From Norana najaformis (Eukaryota > Annelida > Clitellata > Crassiclitellata > Hormogastridae): 64,000 nt of DNA. Positions 1-11,156 of this stretch are shown here, piece by piece. The notes below the pieces were generated by a model. That model searched no databases, was not told where the DNA came from, and saw nothing but the letters and a program-made list of their open reading frames with translations. How positions within the stretch are numbered: the first letter of the stretch is position 1; each line of letters begins with the position of its first letter. The DNA is taken from assembly GCA_964023275.1 (NCBI GenBank), contig OZ029921.1:3996955-4060954 (forward strand), given 5' to 3'. Both the position numbers and the translations under genes were made by a program.

Positions 1-678
1 ATGGAAGTTTATGAGTAAGAAGGCAACGAACATAGGAAAAACTTGTGACTCTTAAACTTATTCATTGCTAAATGGTTTGAAAATGGACAAAACTTTGGTA
101 ATGAGTTCAAGTTTGAAATGAAATCCAACTGTTTAAGTATAAATTGTTATTAAATCAGAACTTTGTTAAGTAGTTGAATATGTACAACTTGTTTGATTAT
201 TTATATACAGGGCTGTTGTTAAGTCCGAATTATAAGAAATCAGGTTTTATGAACTTGGACCTTGCCAAGTTATTTCACTGCCTGGCAGTGCCTGCCTTTT
301 AAAGATTTTACTAAAATCTTCAGATCTCCTGAAAAGGACAAATGTTAAAAATTACCTGAAAATAAAAAGGAAAGACATTTAAAAAATACTTCCAAACTTT
401 GTGCAAAGGAAATAAAATACTGTTGTGACTGATTAATTATCGATGTTTCTACATCGAGAAAGGCTTGAAACGCATCACTGTGTCCAACATTTGATACGAA
501 AAGCCTCGTCTGAAATTAATAACTTGTCTTTGAGTCTTACAACGTCATAAAGAAACGTCATCCTGTTTTGCCGAAATGCTTTTGTTGTGTTTATGTATCG
601 GCAATTAGGTCACGATGCTTATGCACAGGACATTATTTTTTGCTGTTCTTCAACTCTTAAGGAGAAGGATGATGAAGC
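1..678. other. AT-rich intergenic DNA
   Basis: No exon, RNA gene or recognised repeat was seen on either strand. The stretch is AT-rich with frequent stops in all frames. Confidence 0.5.
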
Positions 679-699
679 TTAATATTTTATTTGATGGCA

Positions 700-850
700 A
701 GAGTGATGATGATGATGATGAGGTAGATGGCAGTTTATGTCAATGTAAAGGTGATGAAGTTGATGATGGTTATGATGCTGAGTGATGATAATGACAATGA
801 GGATGAAGAGATGATGATGGTGATGGTGATTGTTATAATTCTGATTATGA
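700..850. repeat. Degenerate GAT/TGA microsatellite
   Basis: Runs of GAT and TGG/TGA triplets with interruptions. The reverse strand reads as a poly-His open frame purely because of the ATC repeat, so it is not counted as a gene. Confidence 0.8.
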
Positions 851-1195
851 TAATAAACACGAACTTGAGCTGAAGTCAACAACACTTCAAACCAAGTTTT
901 TTACAACTCGTACCTTAACAAAAAGTAATTTGAAACCAGCAAACGTGAAACGTGTATTGAGATCACAACCATGTACTCAGAGAGCCTCTCGTCACAGTCG
1001 GACAACCCTGCGGTGGTAGGCGACATGCCTTAAACATAGGAAATGGGGTTTCTGCAACCCATAAATCAGAAACCCCTGAACCAGTTGACATTGGTGGCAC
1101 CCCGCCACACATAAAATATGCAGGGTGTGAATGTTATATCAATTTAAACATATGGGCTACAACAAATGTAATTGTATTTGTAAATAGAGAGGTAG

Positions 1196-1588
1196 CTAGC
1201 TGACTGTTAATTGTGTATACTTAACGGATACAAGAGATCTTCTTACGTGTAAGTATATAGCTGATGACGTAATGGCCATGTTTACGCGTACTTTATCAAC
1301 AGAGTTTATGCATGGATGTACACACGGCCTACCATTTCTACCTTTACATTTACGCTGTAATATGTACAGTAAGCTTGCACTTAAAGCTGGGATGATGTCT
1401 GTGGTTTGCGCAGATTCAGGTTTGCTTCCGTTCTGTATATCAGGGACTATGGCTGTGCGTGTTTTATCCGCCAAAGTGGCACTTTGTATTTTCTGTATGG
1501 AATCCGAATTAGGCCCAGTTTTATGCTTCATGATTATGTTGACTGCAGATGTTGTTAAGTTGAAAGAGAGTTTTCCTGTGCTCCAAGT
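1196..1588 (-). CDS. Unassigned open reading frame or exon
   Basis: The minus strand is open from just after a stop at about 1589-1591 to a TAG at 1196-1198, about 130 codons; the first ATG is at 1529-1531. The peptide has mixed, non-repetitive composition (for example KHKTGPNSDSIQKIQ and PESAQTTDIIPALSASLL), unlike the low-complexity frames nearby. A possible splice donor (CAC then GTAAGA, minus strand) lies near its 3' end, around 1242-1250. I do not recognise a family. The plus strand of the same interval is also open for about 100 codons, so chance openness or an old retroelement fragment is quite possible. No neighbouring gene gives context. Confidence 0.25.
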   Translation of the reverse strand, partial: TWSTGKLSFNLTTSAVNIIMKHKTGPNSDSIQKIQSATLADKTRTAIVPDIQNGSKPESAQTTDIIPALSASLLYILQRKCKGRNGRPCVHPCINSVDKVRVNMAITSSAIYLHVRRSLVSVKYTQLTVS

Positions 1589-1591
1589 TTA

Positions 1592-2995
1592 ATCGATCTT
1601 TGGTTTGTTATGAAAATTTGGAAGCAAATGTTTAAACTTTGCACAGGACCCAAAGTGAACCGTTTTTTTAGATTTTGTGAGAGTTGTAGAATTAGTAAAC
1701 AGTTTTTGGGTGAAAATGGTGTGAGTGAACTGGCGAGGGAAGAGTGTATGGATGGAACATTTGAGATAGTTTTTAAAGCTTAAATATGAATTTTGTGTAG
1801 CAGATTTGTGGTTTGAAACTGGAAGTAAATTTTCAAGCTGAAAAATTGTGAAGCTAGAAAAGTATTATTTTATATATCTCATTTTCATGTTCAGAAGGAA
1901 GTACTTCAAAACCGAGGAAAGTTGAAGCAGCATAAGGCGTTTTGAAGCTGAAAAGGTGTACTGAAGTGGCAGATATATTTCTTATTAAATTACTGTTATT
2001 AAATTGCAAGTTCGTATTTTGAAGCTATCAACAAGTTTTTCAAAGACTAGGTGGTTGGAAAAAGATACCTAAATGATGTACGTTTTATCTGTTGGATCTT
2101 GACCTGGACCCAAACCCTTCCTGCCTCTCAGTTTTGTTTTGACGGAGCGCCTGTAAGAAGAATGAGGGAAAGAAGGTTCCAGGAACACCAAGGAATAAGC
2201 TGTCAGACTAAATGATGGATAAAGAAAGAAGACAGGGCTATAAAGGAGTTATGGAAAGGGCACAGAACAGAGTGGCGTCATTGGATTCTTGGACATGCCT
2301 AAGTGCAGAACACTGAAGGAAAAGCACTTGTGAATAAGCTGGTCTTCACTACTTAGCTTTCGCTGTGCACTGTACTAATCTTGAGTTTACGATTACGTTT
2401 ACGATTATTTACGGCTGTAGTACCAAAGAAATTGGCTTGGACTAATGTGGAACAGTTACCCCGTGTTAATAAATCCCTCTTTGGAACCATGTAAAATTTG
2501 CCATTGAAGTACATTTCACTTGGAGCACAGAAAAGTTTGATTTTCTGATTTTCTTTTCGGCTACATATTCCCTCGGCCTCTGCTTTTGCCTCGTACGAAC
2601 CGTTTCATCTTTTGATCTCAACACTTATTTTTTAACATTTGATAAGTTGTATTTAATCTCGCTGTAGTAGGGGGCGAACATAAGATGAACTGAACCAAAT
2701 TCTGTACAGATGTTTGCAGCTTTTGCAGTAAACATGCCATTCCTCTACAATGGCCTTACATGTTTTCAGACTGTCACATGCCGAACATTGCGCGTTTAAC
2801 ATGTTCTAAGCAAAGTTTTGTGAAGAATGTTAAATTTTGTTGATTAGTTTAATGAACTCTTGACTCGTTAAACCCGGTGAAATGTTTCTGATTTCATGCT
2901 AGGATTTGATTTGCTCTAGAACCTTGATATAATAAGCAGATAACATGGTGGGCCATTTTAACATGAGTGGCATTTTATGAAAATGTTTCTCTGTT
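1592..2995. other. Intergenic DNA, nothing coding seen
   Basis: AT-rich DNA without a convincing open frame. The only recognisable piece is a short match at about 2092-2118 (TTGGATCTTGACCTGGA) to the LINE 3' segment found at 49380-49406 and, inverted, near 34600. Confidence 0.4.
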
Positions 2996-3296
2996 ATGAT
3001 TATTATTTTTATTTTCATTATTATTAGTTTTGCCTGATGTAGGAATGATTGATAACCTCAAGAATGAAAAGCTGGGTTATGAGATTTTGGAGGGCTGATC
3101 TCTGGAAATAATAATAATAATATTTTTCCAGATTTTCAGTAGCAGCTCCCAGCATAAATGGATTACAATTACTTTGGATTAAAAACAGTATTAATAATAA
3201 TAGTTATTGCTACTATTATTATTCATAATATTATCTGTAAAAATGTGTAACTGATTTTTATAATCCTGATCATAGGTACCACAGTTGAGATATTGT

Positions 3297-3390
3297 AGCA
3301 ATACTACTTCTGCTACTACTGCTACTGATACTGCTGCTGCTACTACTATTACTATTGCTACTACTACTACTACTGCTGCTACTACTACTA

Positions 3391-3444
<54 letters not shown>
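3297..3444. repeat. Triplet microsatellite (TAC/TGC then ATT)
   Basis: Imperfect TAC and TGC triplets run straight into a pure ATT/TTA run of about 55 bp (about 3390-3444). Shorter ATT-rich runs lie upstream near 2998-3030, 3107-3125 and 3190-3235. Confidence 0.9.
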
Positions 3445-3599
3445 GGGTGTTTTATTAATGATGTATATTTCAACCCAAGGTGCATAAGTTCCCTTGGGAA
3501 TAAAAAAAATTAGTGCAGGGTCAAGAAAGGTATCTGGAGATGTCCAAAAAAAGTAATATTATGTTATTCCCAACAGTTATAAAATTTCTCGTGCCACCA

Positions 3600-3875
3600 G
3601 ATCTGAATATTTTTAGGTTAGGTTAAGTGTGGTCCTTGTTAGGAGGGTTCTGGCCCATCCAGCTGTTCTTCGTGGGTAACCTTGGGTGAAGGTATGGTAT
3701 TCTGACCAAGTATTGAAGGGTTTAAGTGGGAGCATGAGTCCACAAGTTTCTAGGTAGGGCAGATTCTAAAGGCGTTGGCCTTTGACTACTGTGCTTAGAG
3801 TTTGAAGCTTGGTATCTACTATGTGAGCTGACCATTCATGAATTCAGGGTTAAGGCGCTATATAAATACCAGAAC
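3600..3875 (+). mobile_element. Possible SINE with GCGCTATATAAAT tail
   Basis: The segment ends in AAGGCGCTATATAAATACC (3852-3870). The same kind of tail recurs near 36972, 44305, 52125 and, shorter, elsewhere in the window. GCGCTATAYAAAT tails are common at the 3' ends of invertebrate SINEs. The tRNA-like head is not clear, so the left border is a guess. Confidence 0.35.
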
Positions 3876-4969
3876 ACTTAACTTTAATGTGGCCAGAATT
3901 CTTGGCATTTGCTGTGACCTATACAATCAGACATTTCTGTCTGAATACTACACATAGCCAAACAATTTGTCAGGTTACAAATTTATTTCCATCTTAAGAC
4001 TGACCAGCTTAAGACTACAGTAGTTTGTCTGCAAACAGCATTCTAGCCCTGCTAGTGTATCCGAACCCACAGCAATGTTTATTATTACTAGACATTGCTA
4101 TCACACTTGATCTTTAACCAAACACTTTAAGTCTTTAACCAAACAATTTGTAAGCACCATTTTAAGGGGTGTGCATTGTAGGAGAGAATTCAATCCTACA
4201 AAAAGAAAACTGATGCTTCTGTCCTGAAATGTACTCTGGCCACAACAGTGTCTATTGCAACTAGACATTACTAGCCAAAGGGTCATTGCATTTGCTGTAC
4301 TAAATGGACGAGCCGAATGGACACTACATCAGATAAAGGCATATATATTTGTACAATCGTATTGCTTACTGAATATGGTTAATAAATAACTTAATCGTGG
4401 AGCAGTTAAGTTATCTTGATTTCTTCACTTTATCCAAAGAATTAGAAATTGCCATTTTAAAAGAGTTTGAACTGTATGGGAGCTAAATCCTACAATGGTA
4501 AACTGCTCACACTAAGTTTTGATGATCAATCTAAACCAGAATCCCCAGCATAGGGAGATGCATTATATCAAGGTTTTAGTGTACCGACCGACACATATGT
4601 TAATGATGGAACCTAGGGTTATTAATAGTAACCGGTGTCATTAGGTAAGGAGTTATTAATAGTAACGTGTTGATTTACAGGGGGGTGTTTGTCAAGAAGG
4701 TTGGTTTTTGGAGGTAAAGTGATGTGCTGAATTATTGTTTTAATTACTTGTAAATAGTTATTTTATTATGGTCTGTGCAGGCAGAATGATTTATTGCATG
4801 TATTATTTTAAAATTATTATTTGACCGCACAAACACACATGCACACACAAGCATGCACATACACAGAAACCAACCAACGATCCTGGCACCAGCGCCCTCT
4901 ACAATACAATGGATGCAGCATTCGAAGCCATGGTCAGTGTTGTGGTAGTAGAAATGGTAGAAAGGTTAG
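3876..4969. other. Intergenic DNA with CA-rich patch
   Basis: No gene seen. A CA/CATG-rich patch lies at about 4826-4866 and a short CAGCGCCCTCTACAATAC SINE-tail-like piece at about 4889. Confidence 0.4.
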
Positions 4970-5182
4970 GCAAGGTAAATGACAAGGGTTGAAATTTTTA
5001 GTAAGTTATATGGCAAGTGGTAGAAGGGTTTGTTGAGGTAAATGAAGTGGTCAGGAAGTTTGTTGATGTAAAGGGTAAGTGCCAGAAATGTTTGTTGGTA
5101 AATATTTATGAAAGTGGTACTGTAATATATTTATTCTAAAATAATTCACAACTGGTGAGCTTACATTTCTGCTGAGATTAAC
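4970..5182 (+). repeat. Dispersed duplication, copy 1
   Basis: Shares order and sequence with 6118-6355: GCAAGTGGTAGAA at the left, repeated GTTTGTTGAGGTA-like phrases in the middle, and an AATTCACAA...GCGAGCTTACAT-like right end. Each copy contains a degenerate internal repeat of about 40 bp. Confidence 0.6.
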
Positions 5183-5439
5183 GAGGATGGGTGAGGATGA
5201 GTGCTCAGTGAAGCTGAACAATTAAGCGCCTTAGCACACGGTTGTAACACCAACTGGCCCTCCCAGGTTGACAAGTTACAGTTATTATATTCTGTTGTTT
5301 TTTATTGTTGTTGTGTTATCCAAAATCTAAGATAATTTAAAATAGTTTTCAAAACATTGGCATAGCAAACAGTATGAGCATTGTTTCAGACACCAATCCC
5401 AGGATTACTGGTATTAGATCGTAAGCTGATTGTGATTAA

Positions 5440-5690
5440 GGTTACGGAACGATGCATGTTACTCAGATGTTTAACATGCTGTACTGTAAACTCAGAGGTA
5501 AGGGGTTCAAACCCTGCCAGAGCAGAACGATGTTTTGATATTGCTGTTTCACTTGTGCCCCTAGAGAATTCAGTTATGAAATGAGCGCACTGACTGCACA
5601 GTGTTGGTGGTAAGACAGGCAGTGAGGTAGAGGACTGGATGCCTGTTCTTGTATGCCGAGGCTGAGAAAACTGTAGCTGCTGACACTTCT
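5440..5690 (+). mobile_element. tRNA-derived SINE, family 1
   Basis: A Pol III B box (GGTTCAAACCC, 5504-5514) lies in a tRNA-like head. The body aligns in order with the reverse complement of 44600-44835 and of 49720-49932, including the segments that read on the minus strand as CTTACCACCAACACTGT and CATTTCATAACTGAATT. Three related copies in one window support a SINE family rather than a tRNA gene. The copy is decayed. Confidence 0.55.
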
Positions 5691-5749
5691 TACCTCTGGT
5701 AGCATTTGGGTTTAACTTAAGTGGCTGTATTTGTTCTAAGATTATTTTG

Positions 5750-5880
5750 TTTATTATTACTAATAATTTATTATTATTATTACTAATAATAATATTTTTC
5801 ATGCTTATATGCATCTGTGTGTATGTGTGTGTGCATGCGTGTGCATTGTGTTTGTGTGTGTGCATGTGTGTGTGTGTGAC
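5750..5880. repeat. ATT and TG microsatellites
   Basis: ATT/ATA triplets (5750-5798) followed by a TG/CATG-rich run (about 5815-5878). Confidence 0.8.
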
Positions 5881-6117
5881 AACGGTTTCCCGTTTTATAT
5901 AGTTTTATGTGGTGTATCCAAACTTCAGTAGTTCTTTTGAAACAAATTATCTGTCTTTGTCAGATGTTAAATTTATTGCATTTGTTGTTCTTGTTGTGTG
6001 TTTTGGAAGCCAAGCCAATGAAATTCCAACTGCTGCTGGTCTTGGCAGTGTTAGAAAGATAATTAAGATAAATTTAAAGGTAAAGGTAAATTAAGTTTAA
6101 ATATGTATTGAGGTGTA

Positions 6118-6355
6118 TATATATAGCAAGTGGTAGAAAGGATTTGGTAAATGGTAAGCGGTCAAAACGTTTGATGAGGTACATGGTTAGTAAAAAGTTT
6201 GTTGAGGTATATATTAAGTGGTCGAAATGTTTTTTGACATACACGACAAACAGTCTAAATGTTTGTTGATAAATTGTAGATATTTTATGAAAATGCTAAC
6301 CTCTGCCCTGCAATAATTCACAATTGGCGAGCTTACATTATGCTGAGATTAACTA
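6118..6355 (+). repeat. Dispersed duplication, copy 2
   Basis: Partner of 4970-5182, same orientation, about 1.15 kb downstream. It is longer by a few degenerate internal repeats. Confidence 0.6.
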
Positions 6356-6711
6356 AGGGATTCTGGTTAAATTTATACTGACTTTAGAAAATTTAGAGTT
6401 TAATAGTTAAGGTTTAACATCTGTTACGTTAAAATGGTTTAGCATTTGATAGATTTACCTGTTTTGGCTAAGAACAGTTGAAATGTAATGAAGTAAAATA
6501 AAAGTGACCTATGATTGTGAGATGTGAATGTTTAGGAGATTAAATATTTGCTAAGCAGAGAATTCTTAATCTAGAATAACATTTGAAATTCATCACCGGC
6601 CATGTTATATCAGCTCTAGCCAGGTTTTATTGAAATGCCCTGCGCAAAAATTAAGTAATATTTCCCAACGAGTAGGATATATGAAGCCCAAAATATTATT
6701 TTTTATTATTA
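6356..6711. other. AT-rich intergenic DNA
   Basis: Nothing recognised on either strand. Confidence 0.4.
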
Positions 6712-6790
6712 CTATTTAGAAACTTCTAGAGCGCCGGTGTATAATGTACAAGTCATCAACCGATGGCGCATCAAAATTTAAGCCGCATTC
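6712..6790 (-). mobile_element. SINE family 2, 3' fragment
   Basis: On the minus strand it reads GATGCGCCATCGGTTGATG-like sequence ending in GGCGCTCTAGAAG. The same signature occurs in family 2 copies at 48706-48895, 25062-25116 and 40455-40525. Confidence 0.5.
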
Positions 6791-7397
6791 AGGTCAATAT
6801 CGAGATCATTCTACTATGAAAATATTCCCATAAGGGCTTCATATTTACCACATACGCAGTTGCTGTTGGGTTTGGTAATATTCGTGTGATGTTATAGCCA
6901 TGTTCGTGTCAATATTCGTGTTACAAAAAGGTCCCAGTGTACAGGGTTGGTGTTGTGGAGGATTTGTGATAATGCTGCATAATGTTATGTGCGGGTTTTA
7001 ATGAAATTGTTGCAGAATTTCCTTAGTTACGTGTGCATTCTTATAGTATCGTGGTCCAATGTTGCCATTAGCATGTGGGCGTGGCTACAGCCCTCAGCCC
7101 TGGCCGTGTCAGCTCAGCGGCGTCCGAGTTTATGCTGTAGGATGCACTGCACTTCAGTTTCAGCAAAGACTAGCGGTCGCTGTACTGACCGCTGCAACTT
7201 CATCGGAGGCCTACTTTGCATCATGCCTGCTTGAACATCTTGCTGCATATATCCGAACGCTACCCGTGCTAATTTCTGTTTTTAAACATTTACACTTTGA
7301 TTATTTTAAATTTTCTCATTCACTATTTGGAAAGTATTAAAATTCTGAACAGGTATGTGATCATAATTATTGAGCTGCACATCCTGCTGTAAATTTC
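6791..7397. other. Intergenic DNA, nothing certain
   Basis: Short overlapping frames of 80-93 codons exist at 6989-7340, but they have no recognisable domain or supporting splice context. Confidence 0.3.
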
Positions 7398-7862
7398 CGA
7401 GACGAGTTGAACTCAACGAGGTAATAGAACTAGAGAAAGCGCTGCCTTGTATTGGTCTATCGGCAGTTGTAGCTACCGGAAGTGACTTATCACCAGGCCA
7501 GCTGGTAGACGGTCAGCTCTCAACACCGCGTCTGCCAAAGCAATTAGGATGTAGAATTTGACTATGTTTATAACAAAAATAGGTTTTATCTTTGTCTCCA
7601 GCCCCATTGAATATTAATTGTTATTTTTAACTCATCTGTTGAACGCTAATTTTGTGTTTTCGTTACATAGGTAGAATAATTAAGCCTGACGTTAACATGT
7701 CGTCGGACGCTTCTGTGCATGAGCATGTGCGGGTTCATGTATCGATAGCGATTATATTTAAGAGGGTTTAATCTCGGGCTAGCTTGGTCCTACACGGAGA
7801 CCTTAAATAGCGTGGTACCCATTCATACGGGCCGCCGTGATGAAGGATCTCACCCGATGAAT
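7398..7862 (+). repeat. Dispersed repeat R1, copy 1
   Basis: Nearly collinear with 27813-28300, from GAACTCAACGAGGTAATAG-like sequence through GGCCAGCTGGTAGACG and GTGTTTTCGTTACRTA to GTGATGAAGGATCTCACCC. The 3' part also occurs at 33815-34055 and inverted at 36684-36778. The repeat is about 450 bp with no obvious coding content, probably a non-autonomous transposable element. Confidence 0.75.
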
Positions 7863-7926
7863 TCTCAGATCTGTATGCCCTCCGATATCTTGTAAATAGG
7901 AAATAGCCTGAACTAGAAGGATATAT

Positions 7927-8069
7927 CAGTGGCGGGTCCAGGATTGTTTGCGTGGGGGCAAGAGCATTTTTCGCGCCACATTCTCACAGTCCACCATGCA
8001 CGGATCTGGACTGAGGGCCCCGCAGGCACATAACCAAGAGTGGGCGGCTCTAGCTGAATCCGCCCACTG
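7927..8069 (+). mobile_element. hAT-type MITE with perfect 8-bp TSD
   Basis: A 143-bp element with inverted ends CAGTGGCGGGTCCAG and, at the right, CTGAATCCGCCCACTG. It is flanked on both sides by the 8-bp direct repeat GGATATAT (7919-7926 and 8070-8077). An 8-bp duplication and a CAGTGGCG terminus are typical of hAT elements. It has no coding capacity. Confidence 0.85.
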
Positions 8070-8744
8070 GGATATATGTAAATGTAACTTCCGAAATTTC
8101 TGTGCCATTCGAAAGCCGCGTAAGGGATACGAACTTATACAATGGCGTTAAAAGACCCATCGGGAGAAGCGAAATTTATGAGAAAGATGTGTATTTTATG
8201 GGGATAGTCTCAGAAGTAAAGTAGTTTCTCATATCCCACAAGTGAGATGTAGGGGAGGCGCTTATTTAGTTTTCTTTAGGCCCTTGAGCCGACAGTGGAT
8301 GACTTCCAAATTCCCAATATTCTGGACACAGGACCAACGCATCGCAGGACTTGCCATTTACCTTCCAGGTAGGTGGCAGCACAGTTTCGAAAAACACCAT
8401 TAGATCAACGCTGGTAACACGACTTCCATACACGTGTTGACCACTCCTTTAAATTCCTCCTTTATCCGTCTGTCATCTCGAGTTGGGTCGGATTAGGCAG
8501 GTCGCACGTGTTCTGCATGCAGGTGCGAATAGACTTGTTGGCGCCATTTCTAATTTAGTCAGCTTAGGTTCTCGGTTTGCATGTAATTATCCATCGTTTC
8601 CTGCCCATCCTACAGCGCACCTGGTCTCAGATTTCGGCGCGAGTCCGCCAAAGCCAGCTGCGTTTTGCACCTGCCTACATACACTAATTTTACCGCTCTG
8701 TCTCAGCTGGATGACCGCCGATCCGTTTTTAATTGAGGGGGTTG

Positions 8745-8767
8745 GAGTGGTAGTCTGAAGCAGTGGG
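8745..8767 (+). mobile_element. MITE remnant or excision footprint in R2 unit 2
   Basis: At the position where units 1 and 3 hold the MITE, unit 2 has GAGTGGTAG, a few bases, then CAGTGGGAGATAT. This resembles the two MITE ends with the interior missing. Confidence 0.45.
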
Positions 8768-9446
8768 AGATATGTAAATGTAAACCTCCGAAATTTTTCA
8801 GCGCCACACAAAAACCGAGTCAGGGAGACCAAAACGGACCCACTGGAAGAAGCGAAATGTATGAGTAAGATGTGTATTTTATGGGGATAGTCTCAGCAAT
8901 AAAGTAACGTTTCCCATATCCCGCAGTCAGAAGTAGAGGAGGCGCTCATTCCTTTTCCTTAGGCCCTTGAGCTGACAGTGAACGAATCCCAAAATCCTGG
9001 ACACGGGGGTAGGGTATCGCAGGACTTTGACGTTTACTTTCCAGCTAGGTGGCAGCACAGTTTTGAAAACTTCCATTAGATTAAATCGCGCGCTGGTTAC
9101 AAGTATCGCATACAAGTGTTGACCACTAATTAACAATCTGTATGTCTGTTTGTCTCTCTCTTTGTTCGTCTGTCGTTGGGTCGGATTTGGCAGGTGGCAC
9201 GTGTGCTGAATGCAGGTGCGAATAGACTAGTTGGCGCCATTTCGAAATTTATTACGTTTTAGTTTTCTGTTTGCATATAAGTATATATGTTCTAGGCTGC
9301 CCATCCCACATCGCAGCTGCTCTCAGATTTCGGTTGCGTTATGGACCTCCTAACTTAAAATAGTTTTGTCGCGCTATCGCAGATCTGGATGCCCGCCGAT
9401 ACCTTTTTAATGGTAGGCCTATAGTGCCAGAACCAGAGGGATATAT

Positions 9447-9589
9447 GAGTGGCGGCTCCAGGATTGTTTGCGTGGGGCAAGAGCATTTCCAAGGGGCGTC
9501 ACATTTTCGTAATCCTCTATGCACGGGTCTGGTCTGAGGGGCGCAGGCATATAACCAAAAGGGGGCGCCTGTAGCTAAATCCGCCACTG
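9447..9589 (+). mobile_element. hAT-type MITE, second copy
   Basis: Collinear with the 7927 copy, with ends GAGTGGCGGCTCCAGG and AAATCCGCCACTG. It is flanked by GGATATAT and GGATAAAT (one mismatch). Its flanks match those of copy 1, so it was copied with the R2 unit rather than inserted independently. Confidence 0.8.
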
Positions 9590-9789
9590 GGATAAATGTA
9601 AATGTAAACATCCGAAATTTCTTGGCGCCACATAAAAGGCGCCTCAGGGAGACCAACTTACAAATCGGCGCTAAAAGACCCATTGGGAGAAGCGAAACTA
9701 TGTATGAGGAAGATGTCTACTTATGCAATATGTTTTGGCTAATGGCGGAAATGGAGATAATGAGGCTTTTAAAATCATAATAAAAATAT

Positions 9790-9870
9790 ACAACTGGATT
9801 CTTAAGATCTAGGAATCAGGCAGGCCGACATTCAGATGGCTACGGCAGATGGTGTTTCGGATTGGAGGCC

Positions 9871-9958
<88 letters not shown>

Positions 9959-10072
9959 TGGGGAAGAGGAAAAAGCAGTATAAGATTTTTGGAAAAGTAA
10001 TGTTTTCAGTTTTGAGTGAAAGACCAGCCAGAAATTGCCAGAGGTGAAGTATTGGTGAGTTCTTTTGATGGG
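9790..10072 (-). mobile_element. LINE C-terminal codons and 3' UTR
   Basis: Reading the minus strand, the end of the reverse-transcriptase ORF continues here (frame-shifted FHSKLKTLLF motif at about 10000-10030) into a 3' segment containing AACACCATCTGCCGTAGCC. Related 3' segments lie at 34600-34822 (minus) and 49255-49406 (plus). The GA microsatellite is embedded in it. Confidence 0.6.
9872..9956. repeat. GA dinucleotide microsatellite
   Basis: About 85 bp of uninterrupted AG/GA inside the LINE 3' segment. Confidence 0.95.
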
Positions 10073-10890
10073 TCAGATAACTTTATAGCCATAGCTGCTC
10101 CATCCCTCTGGAATAAATTCCGGTGGGAGTTTATTCCAGAGCGGTGGAGCAGCTATGGCTATATAGCGACTCCCAAATTTTAAGGATGAAATGATGGGGG
10201 GAAAGGAAGTGTTAGGACAGAATAGGATTGGGTTGAATGGAGTGGTTAGAATGCAAATAAACGACAAATATAGGAGGGTTGGGAAGGTTGAATTGTGTTA
10301 TAGGTAAGCGAAAGGATTTTATACTGTGTTCAGGTACTGTATTTTTAATCCAGTGAAATGATTTGAGAACAGGACCAATGCGATAGGGTGTGGGAGTTTT
10401 GGTGACTGCATGAGCAAGAGCATTTTGGATAGCCTGAAGGCGGTTTATTTGAGTGGTATCAACGCTGATAAAAAGTGAATTGAATTGGACTATGGATGTG
10501 GCAATGGTAGACGCAGTTTTGAAGTCAAGCATATGTAAGGCAAATTGTGCAAAGGTCGTGGATATGCATAAAGCAAGAATGGGAAAGATGGGTGATATGA
10601 TCAGAAAAGGTGAGGTTTTGGTAGAATATTACACCTAATTTGCAGAGAGGAGTCAGCGTTAATGGTGTAGGTGGAGGTAAAATCCGGGCTGAGGCAGATA
10701 GAAGGATCAGGAATTTTCTTGAGGTTGTCACATAGGCCAACAAGTAGGAATTTGGTTTTAGATGGGTTCAGGCACAAGAGATCAGAAGGTGGAATGGTGA
10801 AAATGAATAGAAAGAATTCAGTCTCTACAGCAAAGTTTATATTGGCCCCAAATGGTACTATTCCCATGTGGGGCCCCTGCATTTTGGACC
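10073..10890 (-). pseudogene. Decayed non-LTR reverse transcriptase (L2/CR1-like)
   Basis: The minus strand carries several frame-shifted pieces of one non-LTR retrotransposon reverse transcriptase in the correct order. Going 5' to 3' on that strand: LNPSKTKFLLVGL (about 10780-10830), KLGVIFYQNLTFSDHI (about 10600-10640), INRLQAIQNALAHAVTKTP then PVLKSFHWI (about 10330-10460), and SRYIAIAAPPLWNKLPPEF (about 10100-10170). These motifs mark the palm/thumb and C-terminal region of L2/CR1-type elements. The frame changes at least three times, so the element cannot make an intact enzyme. No endonuclease part is seen; it is a 5'-truncated copy, as usual for LINEs. Confidence 0.8.
10085..10163. repeat. 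34-bp inverted repeat in the LINE end
   Basis: Left arm 10085-10118 and right arm 10130-10163 are reverse complements with two mismatches and an 11-nt spacer. The arms carry the codons for the IAIAAPPLWNK motif, so one piece of the reverse transcriptase is duplicated in inverted orientation. Confidence 0.85.
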
Positions 10891-11156
10891 TATCAAATGT
10901 TCATGGGCATGCTGGCAGGGCTATAGTAATACAACTGTAATATTACTGTGAATTCATAATTTATACTAAAATAGTTTCAACACGCACACACATTCACACA
11001 CACAGTAAACTAATTTTAATATGAATTTTTAAAATTAAGAATTTGTGTCAAATTGGCATGCTATGTAGCTATATGACAATATTCCCAGACAGGTTTCATA
11101 TTTCCTGTACATGGTATGGAAGGATGGTAACATTGCAAACATAGGATTCATATAAC
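10891..11156. other. Intergenic, CA-rich patch
   Basis: A short CA-rich run lies near 10980-11005; otherwise nothing recognised. Confidence 0.4.

Larger units (their letters stand above)
7864..9720 (+). repeat. R2 tandem block, about 2.5 units of 680 bp
   Basis: Equivalent anchors occur at 7864, 8702 and 9378 (CAGATCTGTATGCC-like) and again at about 8204 and 8885 (GGGGATAGTCTCAG). Without the MITE the unit is about 676-690 bp. Units 1 and 3 carry a hAT MITE at the same internal site; unit 2 has only a remnant. Diverged R2 pieces also lie at 11735-11910 and inverted at 29945-30075. Confidence 0.75.

Noticed and set aside
679..885. Poly-His frame
   Set aside because: Translation of an ATC/GAT microsatellite.
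3612..3626. TTAGG-type telomere repeat
   Set aside because: Only two TTAGGT units; no array.
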